From positions 44,489,376 to 44,553,375 of the forward strand of contig NC_044601.1 of the NCBI RefSeq assembly GCF_901933205.1: a stretch of 64,000 nt of DNA, read 5' to 3'. Below are positions 25,297 to 35,577 of the stretch, one piece after another. The position numbers were made by a program, and so were the translations under genes. The notes beneath the pieces were generated by a model. It was given only the letters and a program-made list of their open reading frames with translations, was not told the DNA's origin and did not search any database. This DNA comes from Camarhynchus parvulus. Taxonomy: Eukaryota > Chordata > Aves > Passeriformes > Thraupidae. How positions within the stretch are numbered: position 1 is the first letter of the stretch; every line of letters begins with the position of its first letter.

Positions 25297-28200
25297 TACC
25301 CAGGATCAATGCATTATTTGTGTGACATTATGGAGCTGCAAAAGTCACAAAACCAGCTTTTGCATTGGGAAAATAGCAATACAAGTTTCATAGAGACAGT
25401 GCATGAAATGCTTTCCACGGCTCTACAGCAATGTATTAACTTTGTTCCCTAGATCCTGATTGAACATATTTGTGTCAACAGGCCCTCGTGTCATTCATTT
25501 CCTTCTTCCTCTAGCAGCCTCTAGTGGGTGGACCATGGTGGACCATGGTGGTGGCCCTGGTGAGGCCTGGCAGACTGTCCCTACCCCAGGTCGGCGGCTG
25601 CTGCTGCTACTGATTCCAGCAAGAGACTGCACTGGAGGCCACACAGAGAGTCCTTAAATTGCAGAGAAGTTGTGGGAATAGAGCAGGGCCAGATAGTGTC
25701 TTTACTTTTGCCGCCAAATCAATGCTGAAAGGTGTGGAGATTGGAGTGGAAACATTATTATTGCAGACAATAAAAAATAGCATTTTTCCACCCCAGGAGC
25801 ATCCACTCGGAGTACTGAGTAAATTGAAGCTTTGGCCTTGCAGGTGTGCATGGGTGAACAACAGATCTCTTCTGGTTTTAGTCTCATCTCATTGTGAATG
25901 CTCTGATCCTCCATTTCAGTTAGGACAGGCCAAAGATGGGATAAACTTGTGCTGGGGCATCACCCATGGCACAGCCATGGTCCACCCAAAAGCAATTCTC
26001 ATTCCTGATCAAGGGAAATGTCAAAGCTTCATGAAGGATAGAGAAAGTGACACTTTTGTTGAGATGTCTCTGCGGCAGCAGGTAACCCCTCTTGCTCCCA
26101 CTGGTAGCTTCCAGGAAGGCAGATCTCCTTGTATTCTCACTGTCCCTTGTCAGCAACCTCCAGCTTCTACTTCTGGCCTCTTTATTTGGCCCTCTACTCC
26201 TCTGTTTGACTTTCTACTACCACCTGTAGAGCAGCAATGCCCAGCAATGCCCACAAATGTGCAGAAACTTTTGCTGTAGCTGAATATGTAGATGTGAGCG
26301 TGTGATGACTTTTATGAAGGTAGGAGCTTGTATAAGCAAAAAGCAATGATGTATTTGCTTCCAGTAAGAGGTTAAGCATGCTTTTATATGTTTGTACCTA
26401 GTTCCTCTTGGCTGCTGTGAGGGAAAGAGATGCAAATTTTACTTTCACAGCTGTCACTGAACATGAGACATCAGTGCCTCTGTGCCACAAGGTAAGGCAC
26501 CACTAGCCTGCTTCCTGGGAACATTGAATCGTAAAGCAGGGGCATGAAATCTGAACTTACAAGTACCAGGGTTCCCCTGGATACTTCTGACTGTTTGTCC
26601 AATGCAGTTTCCTTTCTCAGAAAAACTACCTGTGCAAATCAACTTGGGCCAATGGAAAATATAAGTTTAGAGGAAGAGATGCGGATAGGAAATACCCATA
26701 GGGAAAGGGTTTTTTATTCCCTAAAGGTTTCTTCCTCCACCTTTTGAGATCCAAGTGCAAAATACCATCTTGATCAAGTGTTATGTCTGCAGCAGAGAAG
26801 ATTTTTTGTTTGAACCAGTCCTGAAATAAATTGCTGCTTACTGTGTTGTCTTAGAGTGATTAGTTCATGTTTGCTGTTCCTCTGTTCTGCAGTCTTGCTA
26901 TCGTACTCTTGTCTGTCTGTGAACAATTTAGTGTCACTAAAAGCTCCAGAACAAGGTGTGAAGACTACAATGACTCTTGTGAGTTAACTTCTGAACATTT
27001 TGGAGCAGCTGGAATGTTTTATCTCTTTGGGGTTGCAAATATTATGTGATGCCTGGGGATAGGGTAAGGAAAGAAAATATGGGAAGTTTGTATGTAATTT
27101 TAGATGGAACGATTATTAACTTTGTGGGAAGTAAATTGTATTACAGCTGAGAGATAGGAATATTTGATTTCTTGACTGGGGCAAAGCTTTCTGCCGCCCA
27201 GTAATTCACTGTGTCAAAACAGATCCTGCTTGCAAGTGCTAAGCATGAAAATGCAGGTGAGTGGTGATGCAGGGGGCCAATGACAGGATTACAGGGTTCA
27301 AGAGGATAGAAACAACCACATAGACTCTAAGGTGGTTTAAGCTGCTTGATTTTGTTTTGTCTCAGTACAAGTTGTTTTTTTACACAATTTTTCTCCCAGA
27401 GCAATGCATTCAAGCAGGTGGGGAGCACTTATTGTTTGGGACTGTCTTGTCGAGAAATGATCCCACATTTCTGCTGCGCTGGGGTCTGCACCCCCTCTCA
27501 GCACAGCACTTGGTGCCCACAGCCTGGTGGGCAAACCAGGTCCCTGGTGATGCCTGGCGAGGCAGGCTGTCAGAGCGTGGTGTGTTTGCTTGGCGATTTG
27601 TTGGGGTGGGGCATGTGTGCCGGTCAGTCTGCAGCTGAAGGCACAGACCACAGCTTCAGCGGTACCGAGCAGGGAGTGCGGCTGCTCCGCAGTCCCCTGA
27701 CACGTCTTCCAGTCCGGTTTTAATTGGCTGCAGCTTGAATTTGCATTCTGCTTTTTTTGACATTCATCATGTGGGTAATAGATGCACACACAGGCTGTCC
27801 TGATACAACAAAGAAGGTGCAGAGCTAATTTAAAAGCACTTGTGAGAATTCCAGCTTCAGAGGGCTTATTAAAACAAAAGACCCCAAACTGCTAGGTGTA
27901 CTTCTCTGCAGTGAACCTGGTTATTGCTGACATTCACCCCAGATTACCACAAGCTGTTTTTTGCCTTTCTTCTTCAACACACATATGTCTGTAAGGGAAA
28001 TACTGCCACTGCATTATACATGTGCTTTCCAAATGCTGTATTTACACAGAAATAAATGTTTTGTATTTTAGGTTTTAATCCATTCTTTCATACACTTTTT
28101 TCCCCCCAGTTTTTTGGTATATTTTCCCCACAGCAACATATTTCGTTCTTTTTTTTTTCGTCTCAGCTTCTGGGTTATTTGTGCCTCTGTTTTTATCTGC

Positions 28201-28712
28201 AAAAATCAATACAGTGGGCCAAACTCAGCTTCGGCATAACTGTATTGGATTAAATGTGCAGCATTGTCACATTTTATGTTGCATTTAAATATTAATTATT
28301 AATGTGTGTACCTGGTACATTGATTTAAAGGGCACTGCATAAGTTAAATGCTCATCCGTAAAATTAAAACTATTCCTGGCCACACTGAGTGACATTGCAG
28401 AAGAATTCTGCTCTCACCAGAATCCTGGGCAATTGCAACACTGTTTATCAAACACTGACACAAAAAACCTGCAAAACCCTAGTCAGCAGAGAGTAGTATG
28501 AAGAAATGCAGCTTTCCCTGAGCTCTGCAAACTTGCTATATATGTGTGTAGTTACCACAAGCAGTGGGGAAGAAATCATAACTATGAGACACATAGAGAC
28601 AGAAATATATCTTTTCATACATAGAATTACATTCTTCAATATACGTTTTTACTTTGGTTGTACTTCTCGCTGACCCTATCTGGTTTTATAATCTGCAGAA
28701 AAACAATTGCAG
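25297..28712. other. Non-coding stretch, longest open frame but no gene supported
   Basis: This stretch contains the longest open frame of the window (25659-26279, plus, 206 codons) and a 150-codon minus frame (27337-27789). Neither shows a domain, signal peptide or family motif, and frames on the other strand overlap both. A moderately GC- and CpG-rich patch lies at 27470-27720. An AT-rich homeodomain-type run, ATTAATTATTAAT, lies at 28291-28303. Confidence 0.45.
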
Positions 28713-29150
28713 AGAATCACAGAAGGGCTTGGATTGGCAGGGACCTTAAAGATCACCTTGTTCCAATCCCCCACCATGGGAAGGGACATCTTCCACTAGA
28801 CCAGGTTGCTCAAGCCTCCATTCAACTTGGCCTTGAACATTTCAAGGGATGGAGCATCCACATCTTCTCCAGGCAACCTGTTCCAATGTCTCACCACTCT
28901 CACAATAAAATTTTTTCAGTGATATCCAATCAAAATCTCCTCTTCTTTCAGTTTGAACCATTCCACCTTTTTCTGTCACTACCTGCCCCTGTAAAAAGTC
29001 CCTCTCCAGCTCTCTTGTAGCCCTCTCCAGGTACTGGAAGGGTGTTAAAAGGTCTCCTCAGAACCTGTTCTCCTCAAGGCTGAAAAATCCTAAGTCTCTC
29101 AGTCTGTCCTCCTAGGAGAGGTGCTCCATCCCTCTGATCATCTTCATGGC
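28713..29150 (-). mobile_element. CR1 LINE 3' end, minus orientation, left half of a split copy
   Basis: It begins with the inverted CR1 tail AGAATCACAGAAGGGCTTGG. Typical blocks follow: GACATCTTCCACTAGACCAG, CCAGGCAACCTGTTCCAATG and TGTCCTCCTAGGAGAGGTGC. The match breaks inside the TCATCTTCATGGC block and resumes at 29477, so a later insertion split this copy. Together the halves cover about 600 bp of ORF2 C-terminus and tail. It is 5'-truncated and dead. Confidence 0.93.
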
Positions 29151-29476
29151 TGTTGCTGTGTAGTAAGAAACAATGCAGACTCATCAGAAGGCTGGTTTGC
29201 ACAGCATCCCACGTCTTTACTTCAGATCCTCTTCTGTACACTGTTCCAATACAGATAGACCTGATTGGTAATTAATCAATACATTTCACCTGATTAGCTA
29301 ATTAACAAAATGCCTTTCTTATAAACAATCTTTGAGAAAAACAAGAAAACAGAAAGTAGAAAAACAACACCTGCAGTTTCTTTATAGTAATAAGCTATCA
29401 TTGTCTATCTTCAAGGCAATTCTGGGAAATTTTATCTGGTTTTCTTGCTCTGTGACCAGGCTGTCACATCCACACA
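29151..29476 (-). mobile_element. Solo LTR-like insertion nested in a CR1
   Basis: 326 bp interrupt a CR1 that continues cleanly on both sides. Read on the minus strand, the insert starts TGTGTGGATGTGACAG and ends CTACACAGCAACA, so it has TG...CA termini. It carries a CTATAAA TATA-like box (29381-29387), a second TTTATAAG at 29317-29324, and a degenerate AGTAAA in the place expected for a polyadenylation signal (29216-29221). Flanking tetramers TGGC (29147-29150) and TGGT (29477-29480) may be a 4-bp target duplication with one change. The AAACAATGCAGACTC block resembles songbird LTRs I remember. No internal retroviral sequence is present. The exact family is not assigned. Confidence 0.7.
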
Positions 29477-29647
29477 TGGTCCTTCTCTGGACTCTCCCCA
29501 ACAGGCCCATAACCTTTTGTGCTGGGACCCCAGAGCTGATGCAGCCCTGCAGGTGGGGTCTCACCAGAGCAGAGGGGCAGAATCCCCTCCCTAGACCTGC
29601 TGGCCACCCTGCTTTGGATGCAGCTGAGGATAAATTTGGCTTTCTAG
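29477..29647 (-). mobile_element. CR1 LINE, right half of the split copy, minus orientation
   Basis: The CR1 match resumes with CCTTCTCTGGACTCTCCCCA and continues through CAGGTGGGGTCTCACCAGAG and GAATCCCCTCCCTAGACCTG to a TTTGGCTTTCTAG block near 29647. It is collinear with 28713-29150, so both are one insertion. Similarity then stops at the 5' truncation point. Confidence 0.9.
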
Positions 29648-30415
29648 CATGGACAATCTTTTACAATTCTGAGAAACCTGCATGTTGAGGAGAGGGCTTT
29701 TCCCCCTAACACGTGTTTCATGAAGGGATGCATGGTAAAAGCTTGAGCCCAGTCCCTTGGTTTACTCCAGCTTCATTGTGTTCTCAGCCAGCCTTGCTCC
29801 CAAGGGATAACATGGGTCCCAGGCCAGCTTTTCTGAGGGCTGTTCTGCAAGGCGTGGTATTCATTCTCTTTGTTTGGGTGACAGACTCTGAGAGCAGGCA
29901 ATTACATTTCCTGAAAGAGAAAAAGGCATTAATCCCTCAGTGAAATGTTGTGGCAGTGTTGGCAGCTCTTAGTGCAGCCATTATAGGGGACCCATGCCTC
30001 CGTCCCTTGTGTCACTTCCAGGATCCTCAGTTATATCTTTCAGCAATCTATGGCAATGCTACCAGTTTGTTGTCAGCATTAATTATGTCTGAGATGATCA
30101 GCATCTTTTTGATCCTGGCATGTATATTAGTAATAGGGATGTTGTCACTAGTCCTAAACAGAAATAATATTGGAGGATTCTTGTTTGTATTTATCAGTGA
30201 AGTATCTGGGAATGTCTCAAGTGTTACAGCTTAGCCCAGCAATATCAATGTTGTGCTTCTCAGGAGCTGCTGGACTGAGAAAATAAGCTATGAGTAAAAT
30301 AAAACTGCAGGTAATTTTTCTGTTTCTAGGCCTAGAAAGCCTGTAGGATAAAGAGTTGGTTTAAAACTGTCCTTTAACATTGTTTTCAAAACGTTATTTA
30401 GCAATTCACAGATAT
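29648..30415. other. Non-coding stretch
   Basis: A plus frame at 29950-30234 has hydrophobic runs such as SIFLILACILVIGMLSLVL, but no recognisable family, signal or splice context. AT-rich DNA often gives such runs. Nothing else recognised. Confidence 0.45.
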
Positions 30416-30532
30416 AGATCACAGAATATTCTGATTTGGAAGGGACCCACAACTCTTAAGGGAATGGTCCATATTGAACCTGCAATCTTGGTGCTATTAG
30501 CGCCATGCTTTAAACAACTGAGCTAATCTCTG
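30416..30532 (-). mobile_element. tRNA-Ile-derived SINE with CR1-like tail (TguSINE1-like)
   Basis: On the minus strand the element opens with a tRNA-Ile-like head: GATTAGCTCAGTTGTTTAAA corresponds to the A box and D-arm. GCATGGCGCTAATAGCACC follows as an anticodon stem-loop with an AAT anticodon context, and GCAGGTTCAATATGGACC as the B box. A short linker CATTCCCTTAAGAGTT leads into a CR1-like tail, GTGGGTCCCTTCCAAATC and CAGAATATTCTGTGATC. This head-plus-tail design is that of TguSINE1, known from zebra finch and other passerines and mobilised in trans by CR1. Relative to the consensus I remember, about 15 bases between linker and tail are missing. It is not a functional tRNA: there is no intact acceptor stem and several stem pairs are broken. 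Confidence 0.85.
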
Positions 30533-33039
30533 TTCTGTAACAAAAAATAATCATGGCTACATTTGTCAGCAAAAGCTTATTTTTCTTCTAAGTGGCACAA
30601 GATATGAGTCTTCTTTATATAGCTCAGCTGTAGGGGAGTGATGTTTTGCCTGGGTGCTTCAGCCTGTACAGTAACATGTGTCCAACCCAAATCCTGCTCT
30701 CACGAGCAGCAGCAGCTGGGCCTTGGGCCATTGAATCTGCATCTGATGGGTTGTGCTGTGTGATATTGGGAAAAGCCCCTTTTGCAGATCAAAAACCCAT
30801 GTGGTAGGCTGGTGAAGGACTTTGTGGAGTTTCTCTATAGTAATTCCTCCCCAGGTTTTTATATGCAGAATATAATTGTGCTGTTGAGATAAAATAAAGG
30901 TATGACATACCCTCTGGTTGTATGTTGCGTCAGACAGTAGGAAAAAAAGGCATTCATGCTTGTTTTTAATGCTGTGCTTTTCCTTTTCCTTTGGTGCATT
31001 GCCATATTTTTTCCATGTTCAGTTTTCAAAGAGAAAGAGTGTATTTACACTTTCTTCTGTGATGAATAAAAAATACAGAGTGTATTTACATTTTCCTTTG
31101 TGATGAATAAAAAACCCCAAAAGCCAATACTTCTCTTCACAGAGACTCTAATTTATACCAGATGGATTGATCTACAGGAACACAGGAGATTTGCTGTGCA
31201 TAAAATATGGGACTGTCACAGCTTGTGCTCTGTCAGAAAGCAACTGGTCTACAGATTATATGGTTTATAGCAGAAAATATTTTTAAAGTTTTGTACAGAT
31301 GGCTGACCAGTTAAGCCAGCTCTATAGCACTCTAAGAGACTGCCAGAGATAGCACAGCATGCTTTACTGACCAAATTGCTTGGGATTCTTTAATGCCACT
31401 TCCGTCTTTCTTATGCGTCTGCATATTGTAGCATAGTTATACATAAGGTGTTTTTCTGCTGTTTTTGCAGAAGAATAAATGGAGCAAAGCTTCTGAAATT
31501 GATGAAGACAAATAAGATTTCTTTTGCCTACATGCACATGGAAAGTTTGGTCTCCAACCTGTGCTGAACCTGTACATGCATTTATCTTGTTGCACCCATG
31601 CGCTCTTTAATGTGTGTTTAGGTAAGAGGTAACAACCACATAGACACACACACACACTTTTCTGTGTGGATATGAATATAGGACAAGGTGCCCTTTAGCT
31701 GCCAGAATATCCTCAACACATTGCCTGATTCATCAGAGCAGGGTATAAATTTCATAATTTTTCACATAGGTTTTCTGAACAGGATGTACCAAAAAAACAC
31801 CCTAGTTAGACTGCTAGGTAGGGTTCTTGCTCTTTATAGCATTAATTTTATTTCAGCAAATTTTAGAATGGCAATAACAGCTTTCAGTGCCATTAGTGGC
31901 TTCATCCAAGAGACTCTGAGTTCTTTAAAATCAATTATATTTTTAAACAATACATCAAGTACAATACTTGCATTTCTCTATAAGGCATAAAATATTTTGG
32001 AGAGGTCAGGCTCCTGTCTGCAGTCTTGGTTCAATGCAGTGACCCAAGGATGAACCGAGTTGGAGTATTCTGACCCTTAGGCAATTTTTCAGCCATTAAA
32101 CCCCTTAGTCAGAAGCTGAGACTTAAGCAAATGCTATCAGCTGGAAAACAGGCATTTTGAAAAGAAAGGAAGAGGATGTCTGGATAAAGGGGTGTCCTCC
32201 ACACTTTAGACACCTACAGATTCAAACAGCTGCTTCATAGCCAATTTCCTACATCACTGCAAGCATTCATCAAAGCACTGGTCTTATCCAAATGAATAAA
32301 ACTCTCAAATGGTCTTCACTTTCACTTCAGTGGGAAAAGGCTTGCAATCTGCCTACCTTGGTTTGTTCTGTTGGTATAGTAGCCCATCAATACAAGGGAA
32401 AGCAACTGTTTCAGCTGAGGCTGAACCTCAGCCCTTCCTGAATCACCAAAAAATCAATATAGCTATTGTACTCTGCCTGCTGTTGCCCTGCCCTTCATGT
32501 CTTCTGAAGGGCATAGAAATTTTTGAATTATCTACGTTTAATGCAGAATGATTCCCATGATATTCTTTTCCTAAGGCATGTGCTTGAACAAGGGCATCCA
32601 GTCTAGGATTTCACTTGTATTGAGAGCGGGAGAATTGTGTATATCCCCAAAGATCTAAAAGGTCACTGCCCAGTTCCCAGGTGGCACATGGATTTTCTGG
32701 ATGACATGAAGAAGTTAAATGTGCTGTGTTAAATCTTCTGTGTGCTTGAGTCTTGCATTGAATAGGGAAATCTGCGCTTAGGAATGCTTGGACATTAGGC
32801 TCAACCATTTTCTCTTTTCCGGGCACATATATTTACAGCAAATCCCCTCCTATGAAATACTCACGTATTCTTACAGAAAAGCAGCACAAAGACAATTGGG
32901 TCTGTTGTTGTGATCCATATTGGTGAGACACACAAGGAGCTGTGCAGACACCTTTACCATCACAATATTCACATTGAATGCTACAGTGGAGTTACTGTGA
33001 ATAGGGATGGGGACCTCAGCTCCCCACAGGCTTAGCCCA
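30533..33039. other. Non-coding stretch with a short tandem duplication
   Basis: No gene recognised. It holds the 41-bp duplication at 31037-31117 and a (CA)7 run at 31644-31657. The frame at 31688-31990 (100 codons) is AT-rich and unremarkable. Confidence 0.45.
31037..31117. repeat. 41-bp tandem duplication
   Basis: Two adjacent copies of a 41-bp unit beginning GAGTGTATTTACA. Both contain TGTGATGAATAAAAAA; they differ at a few positions (ACACTTTCTTC versus ACATTTTCCTT). A small slippage or repair duplication. Confidence 0.9.
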
Positions 33040-35577
33040 GAGCCTGATGAACAGAACTGTAGGGAAGCAGCTGGCGCTCTGCCTAGGGGAGGATGATGAA
33101 CAAGGTGACATTTTATGTATTAGGATTAAAGGGCAGACCAAAAAAGGTGACATTGCAGCGAGTGTTAGCTACAGGCTCTGTGATAAGGAGGAGGATGTGG
33201 ATGAGGTCTTTTGCAGACATCTGGAAGAAGCCTCACAGTCATGAATCCTGGTTCTTGTGAGCAACTTCAACCACCCTGATGTCAGTTGAAGGGAAAACAC
33301 AGCAAGGCTGTGATAACAATCCCTGAGGTTCCTTTCAGGCCACCCCTGATGTTAAGTTTCTTGTAGAGGCTGTGAAGAATCCAACCAGTAAAGGTGTACT
33401 GCTGGGTCTTACACTAATCAACAAGAAAGGCTGGAGGCAGCCTTGGCTGCAGGGACCATGGATTGTGGAGTTCAGTATCTGGCAAGGATGAAGAACATCA
33501 GATTGCAGCCCTAGACTTCAGGAGAACTAATTGCAGCCTCTTCGGGGAACTTCATGGAAGAATGCCATGGGAGTGGCCCTGCAGGAAAGTGAATCCAACA
33601 AGCTGGTCAGTATTTGAAGATTCCTTCCCCCACGTTCAAGGAAGGTGTATTCATCCCCATGGGCTAGCAAGTGAGGAAAAGGAGACCTGTGTGGTTGAAC
33701 AAGGAATGGCGAAAACCCAGACATGGGATGGCAGCAGGGACAGGATCCCTAGGATGAATACATGGATATAGTCAGCATATGCAGAATTACAGTGAGGAAG
33801 GCCAAGAATTAAATCTGACTACGGACGGGAGGAAGAGCTTCTTCAAATATATCCGTAACAAAAGAAAAAAACATATCAGTATATATCAGTAGCAAAAGAA
33901 ATATATCAAAATATATAAAATATATCAGTAACAAAGGAAATTAGGGAAATTGTAGGTCTGCTACTGAATAGAGCAGGGCCATTCACAATCAACGTTGTAG
34001 AGAAGACTGAGCTACCGAACGCCTCTTTGCTTCTTCTTTACTGGCAAGCCCATCCCTTAGGGAAACCTTGACCCAGGAGACCAGGGAGAAGACTTGGAAG
34101 AGGGAATACTCTCCTTTAGTTGAGAAGAATTGGGTTAGGGACCATTAAGTCAAATCTGAGATCCACAAGTTTGGACTTGTGACTCTGATGGGGTGCATCC
34201 ACAAGTGCTGAGGGAACTGAAGCTTCATTGATATTTCACTCATTATTGTCTTTGAAAGGTCATAAAGATAAGTGGTGCCTGAGGATTCAAAGAAAACAAG
34301 TGGTACCCCAGTCTTCAAAAATGGGAAGAAGGAGGACTCAGGGAACTACTGGCTGGGCAGCCTCATCTTAATCCCTAGAAAGGTGAAGGAATGGCTCGTC
34401 CTGGTGACCATTTCTGAACATGATGACAAGAAGGTGGCCAGGAGCAGTCAGTATGGATTGATCAAAAGGAAATCATGCTTAACCAACTTGATTGCCTTCT
34501 ATGATGAACCAGCTACATGAATGGATGAGGGGGGAGCAGTGGATGGATGTCCTGGACTTTGGAAAGTCTTTTCTTATGTTTCCCATAATATCCTCATGGA
34601 CAAACTCAGGGATGGGGGCTGCATGAGTGGACAGAGAGGTGGATCAAGAACTGACTAACAACAGAGCCCAGAGGGTTAAAATCAGAGGCCTGTCACTGGT
34701 AGTGTCTCCCAAAGTTCATTACTGGGGCCAGTATTGTTTAACTTGTTCATCCTTGACTTGTAAAAGGTGCAATGTGCCTCCTCAGCAAATTCACTGAGAA
34801 CACAAAGCTGGGAGGAATGGCCAACACTCTGGAGTGCTGTGCAGCCCTTCAGAAGGACCTCAGCAGGTTGGAGAGATGGGCAGAGAAGAACCATCTGAAA
34901 GTCAACAAAGACAAATGAAGGGTCCTGCATCTGGGGAGGAACAGCCTCACCTGGGGCTGACCTGCTGGGGAGCAGCTCTGTGGAGAAGAACCTGGGGGTC
35001 CTGGTGGGCAAGAAGCTGTCCATGAGCCAGCAGTGTGTCCTTGTGACCCAGAATGCCAATGGTATCCTCGGGGGCATTAGGAAGAACATTGCCAGCAGGT
35101 CATGGAAGGTGATCCTGCCCCTGTACTCAGCCCTGGTGAGGCCACACCTGCAGTGCTGTGTCCGGCTCTGGGCTCCTCTATATAAAGAGACTAGAACATC
35201 TTTATTGCCAAGAAAGTCTTGGTGAGCTGGGCCTCATCACTTTGGAAAAGACTGTGAGGATTTACAAACAATGTATGCAATGTACGCAAGAGTGTCAGAG
35301 GATGGAGCCAGTCCCTCTTTGATATTGCTGAGCAATAGGACAAGAGGCAGAGGACATAAACTGATGCACAGGAAGTCCTACCTCAACATAAGGAAGAACT
35401 TCTTTACTATGCATGTGACTGAGCCCTGGAACAGATGACGCAGAGAGGCTGCAGATTCTCTTTCCCTGGAGTACAGTCCAGAATCCTGAGAACCCTGCTT
35501 GAGTAAGGAGGTTGGACTATATGACCTCAAGTGGTGGTTTCCAGCCTTAACCATTATGTGTTTCTGTAATTCTGTGG
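33040..35577 (+). mobile_element. CR1 LINE, long decayed copy (endonuclease to 3' end)
   Basis: About 2.5 kb follow CR1 ORF2 from the C-terminal endonuclease to the 3' tail. In order: endonuclease piece (33047-33244, GQTKKGDI and DEVFCRHLEEAS); a linker (ALDFRRTNCSLFGEL near 33508); RT entry (PVFKNGKKEDSGNY near 34310, KSCLTNLIAFYDE near 34470); motif A (DVLDFGKSF at 34546-34572); and the C-terminus (LGVLVGKKLSMSQQCVLV near 34990, ILPLYSALVRPHL near 35115). The 3' UTR ends in TTTCTGTAATTCTGTG. The catalytic FADD box reads FTEN (34790-34801), so the active-site aspartates are lost. Stops and frameshifts are frequent, and spacing between motifs is shorter than consensus in places, implying internal deletions. 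It is a dead LINE, the most complete CR1 in the window. Confidence 0.93.
33847..33945. repeat. Minisatellite-like expansion inside the CR1
   Basis: The CR1 word AAATACATCAGCAGCAAAAG appears once in the consensus. Here it occurs as three or four degenerate, AT-drifted copies (ATATATCAGTAGCAAAAG, ATATATCAGTAACAAAGG and similar). This is a local tandem expansion seeded by LINE sequence. Confidence 0.75.

Noticed and set aside
25659..26279. Longest open frame, 206 codons, plus strand
   Set aside because: No domain, signal or family resemblance. Frames on the minus strand overlap it, codon use is not biased, and its composition fits non-coding DNA.
27337..27789. 150-codon minus-strand open frame
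   Set aside because: Lies in a GC-richer patch that opens frames on both strands. The protein shows no family features.
29950..30234. Frame with several membrane-like hydrophobic runs
   Set aside because: AT-rich DNA readily encodes Ile/Leu/Phe runs. No start context, partner exon or family.
30416..30532. A tRNA-Ile gene on the minus strand
   Set aside because: The A and B boxes resemble tRNA-Ile, but the acceptor stem is missing, several stems are mismatched, and a CR1-like tail follows directly. It is a SINE.
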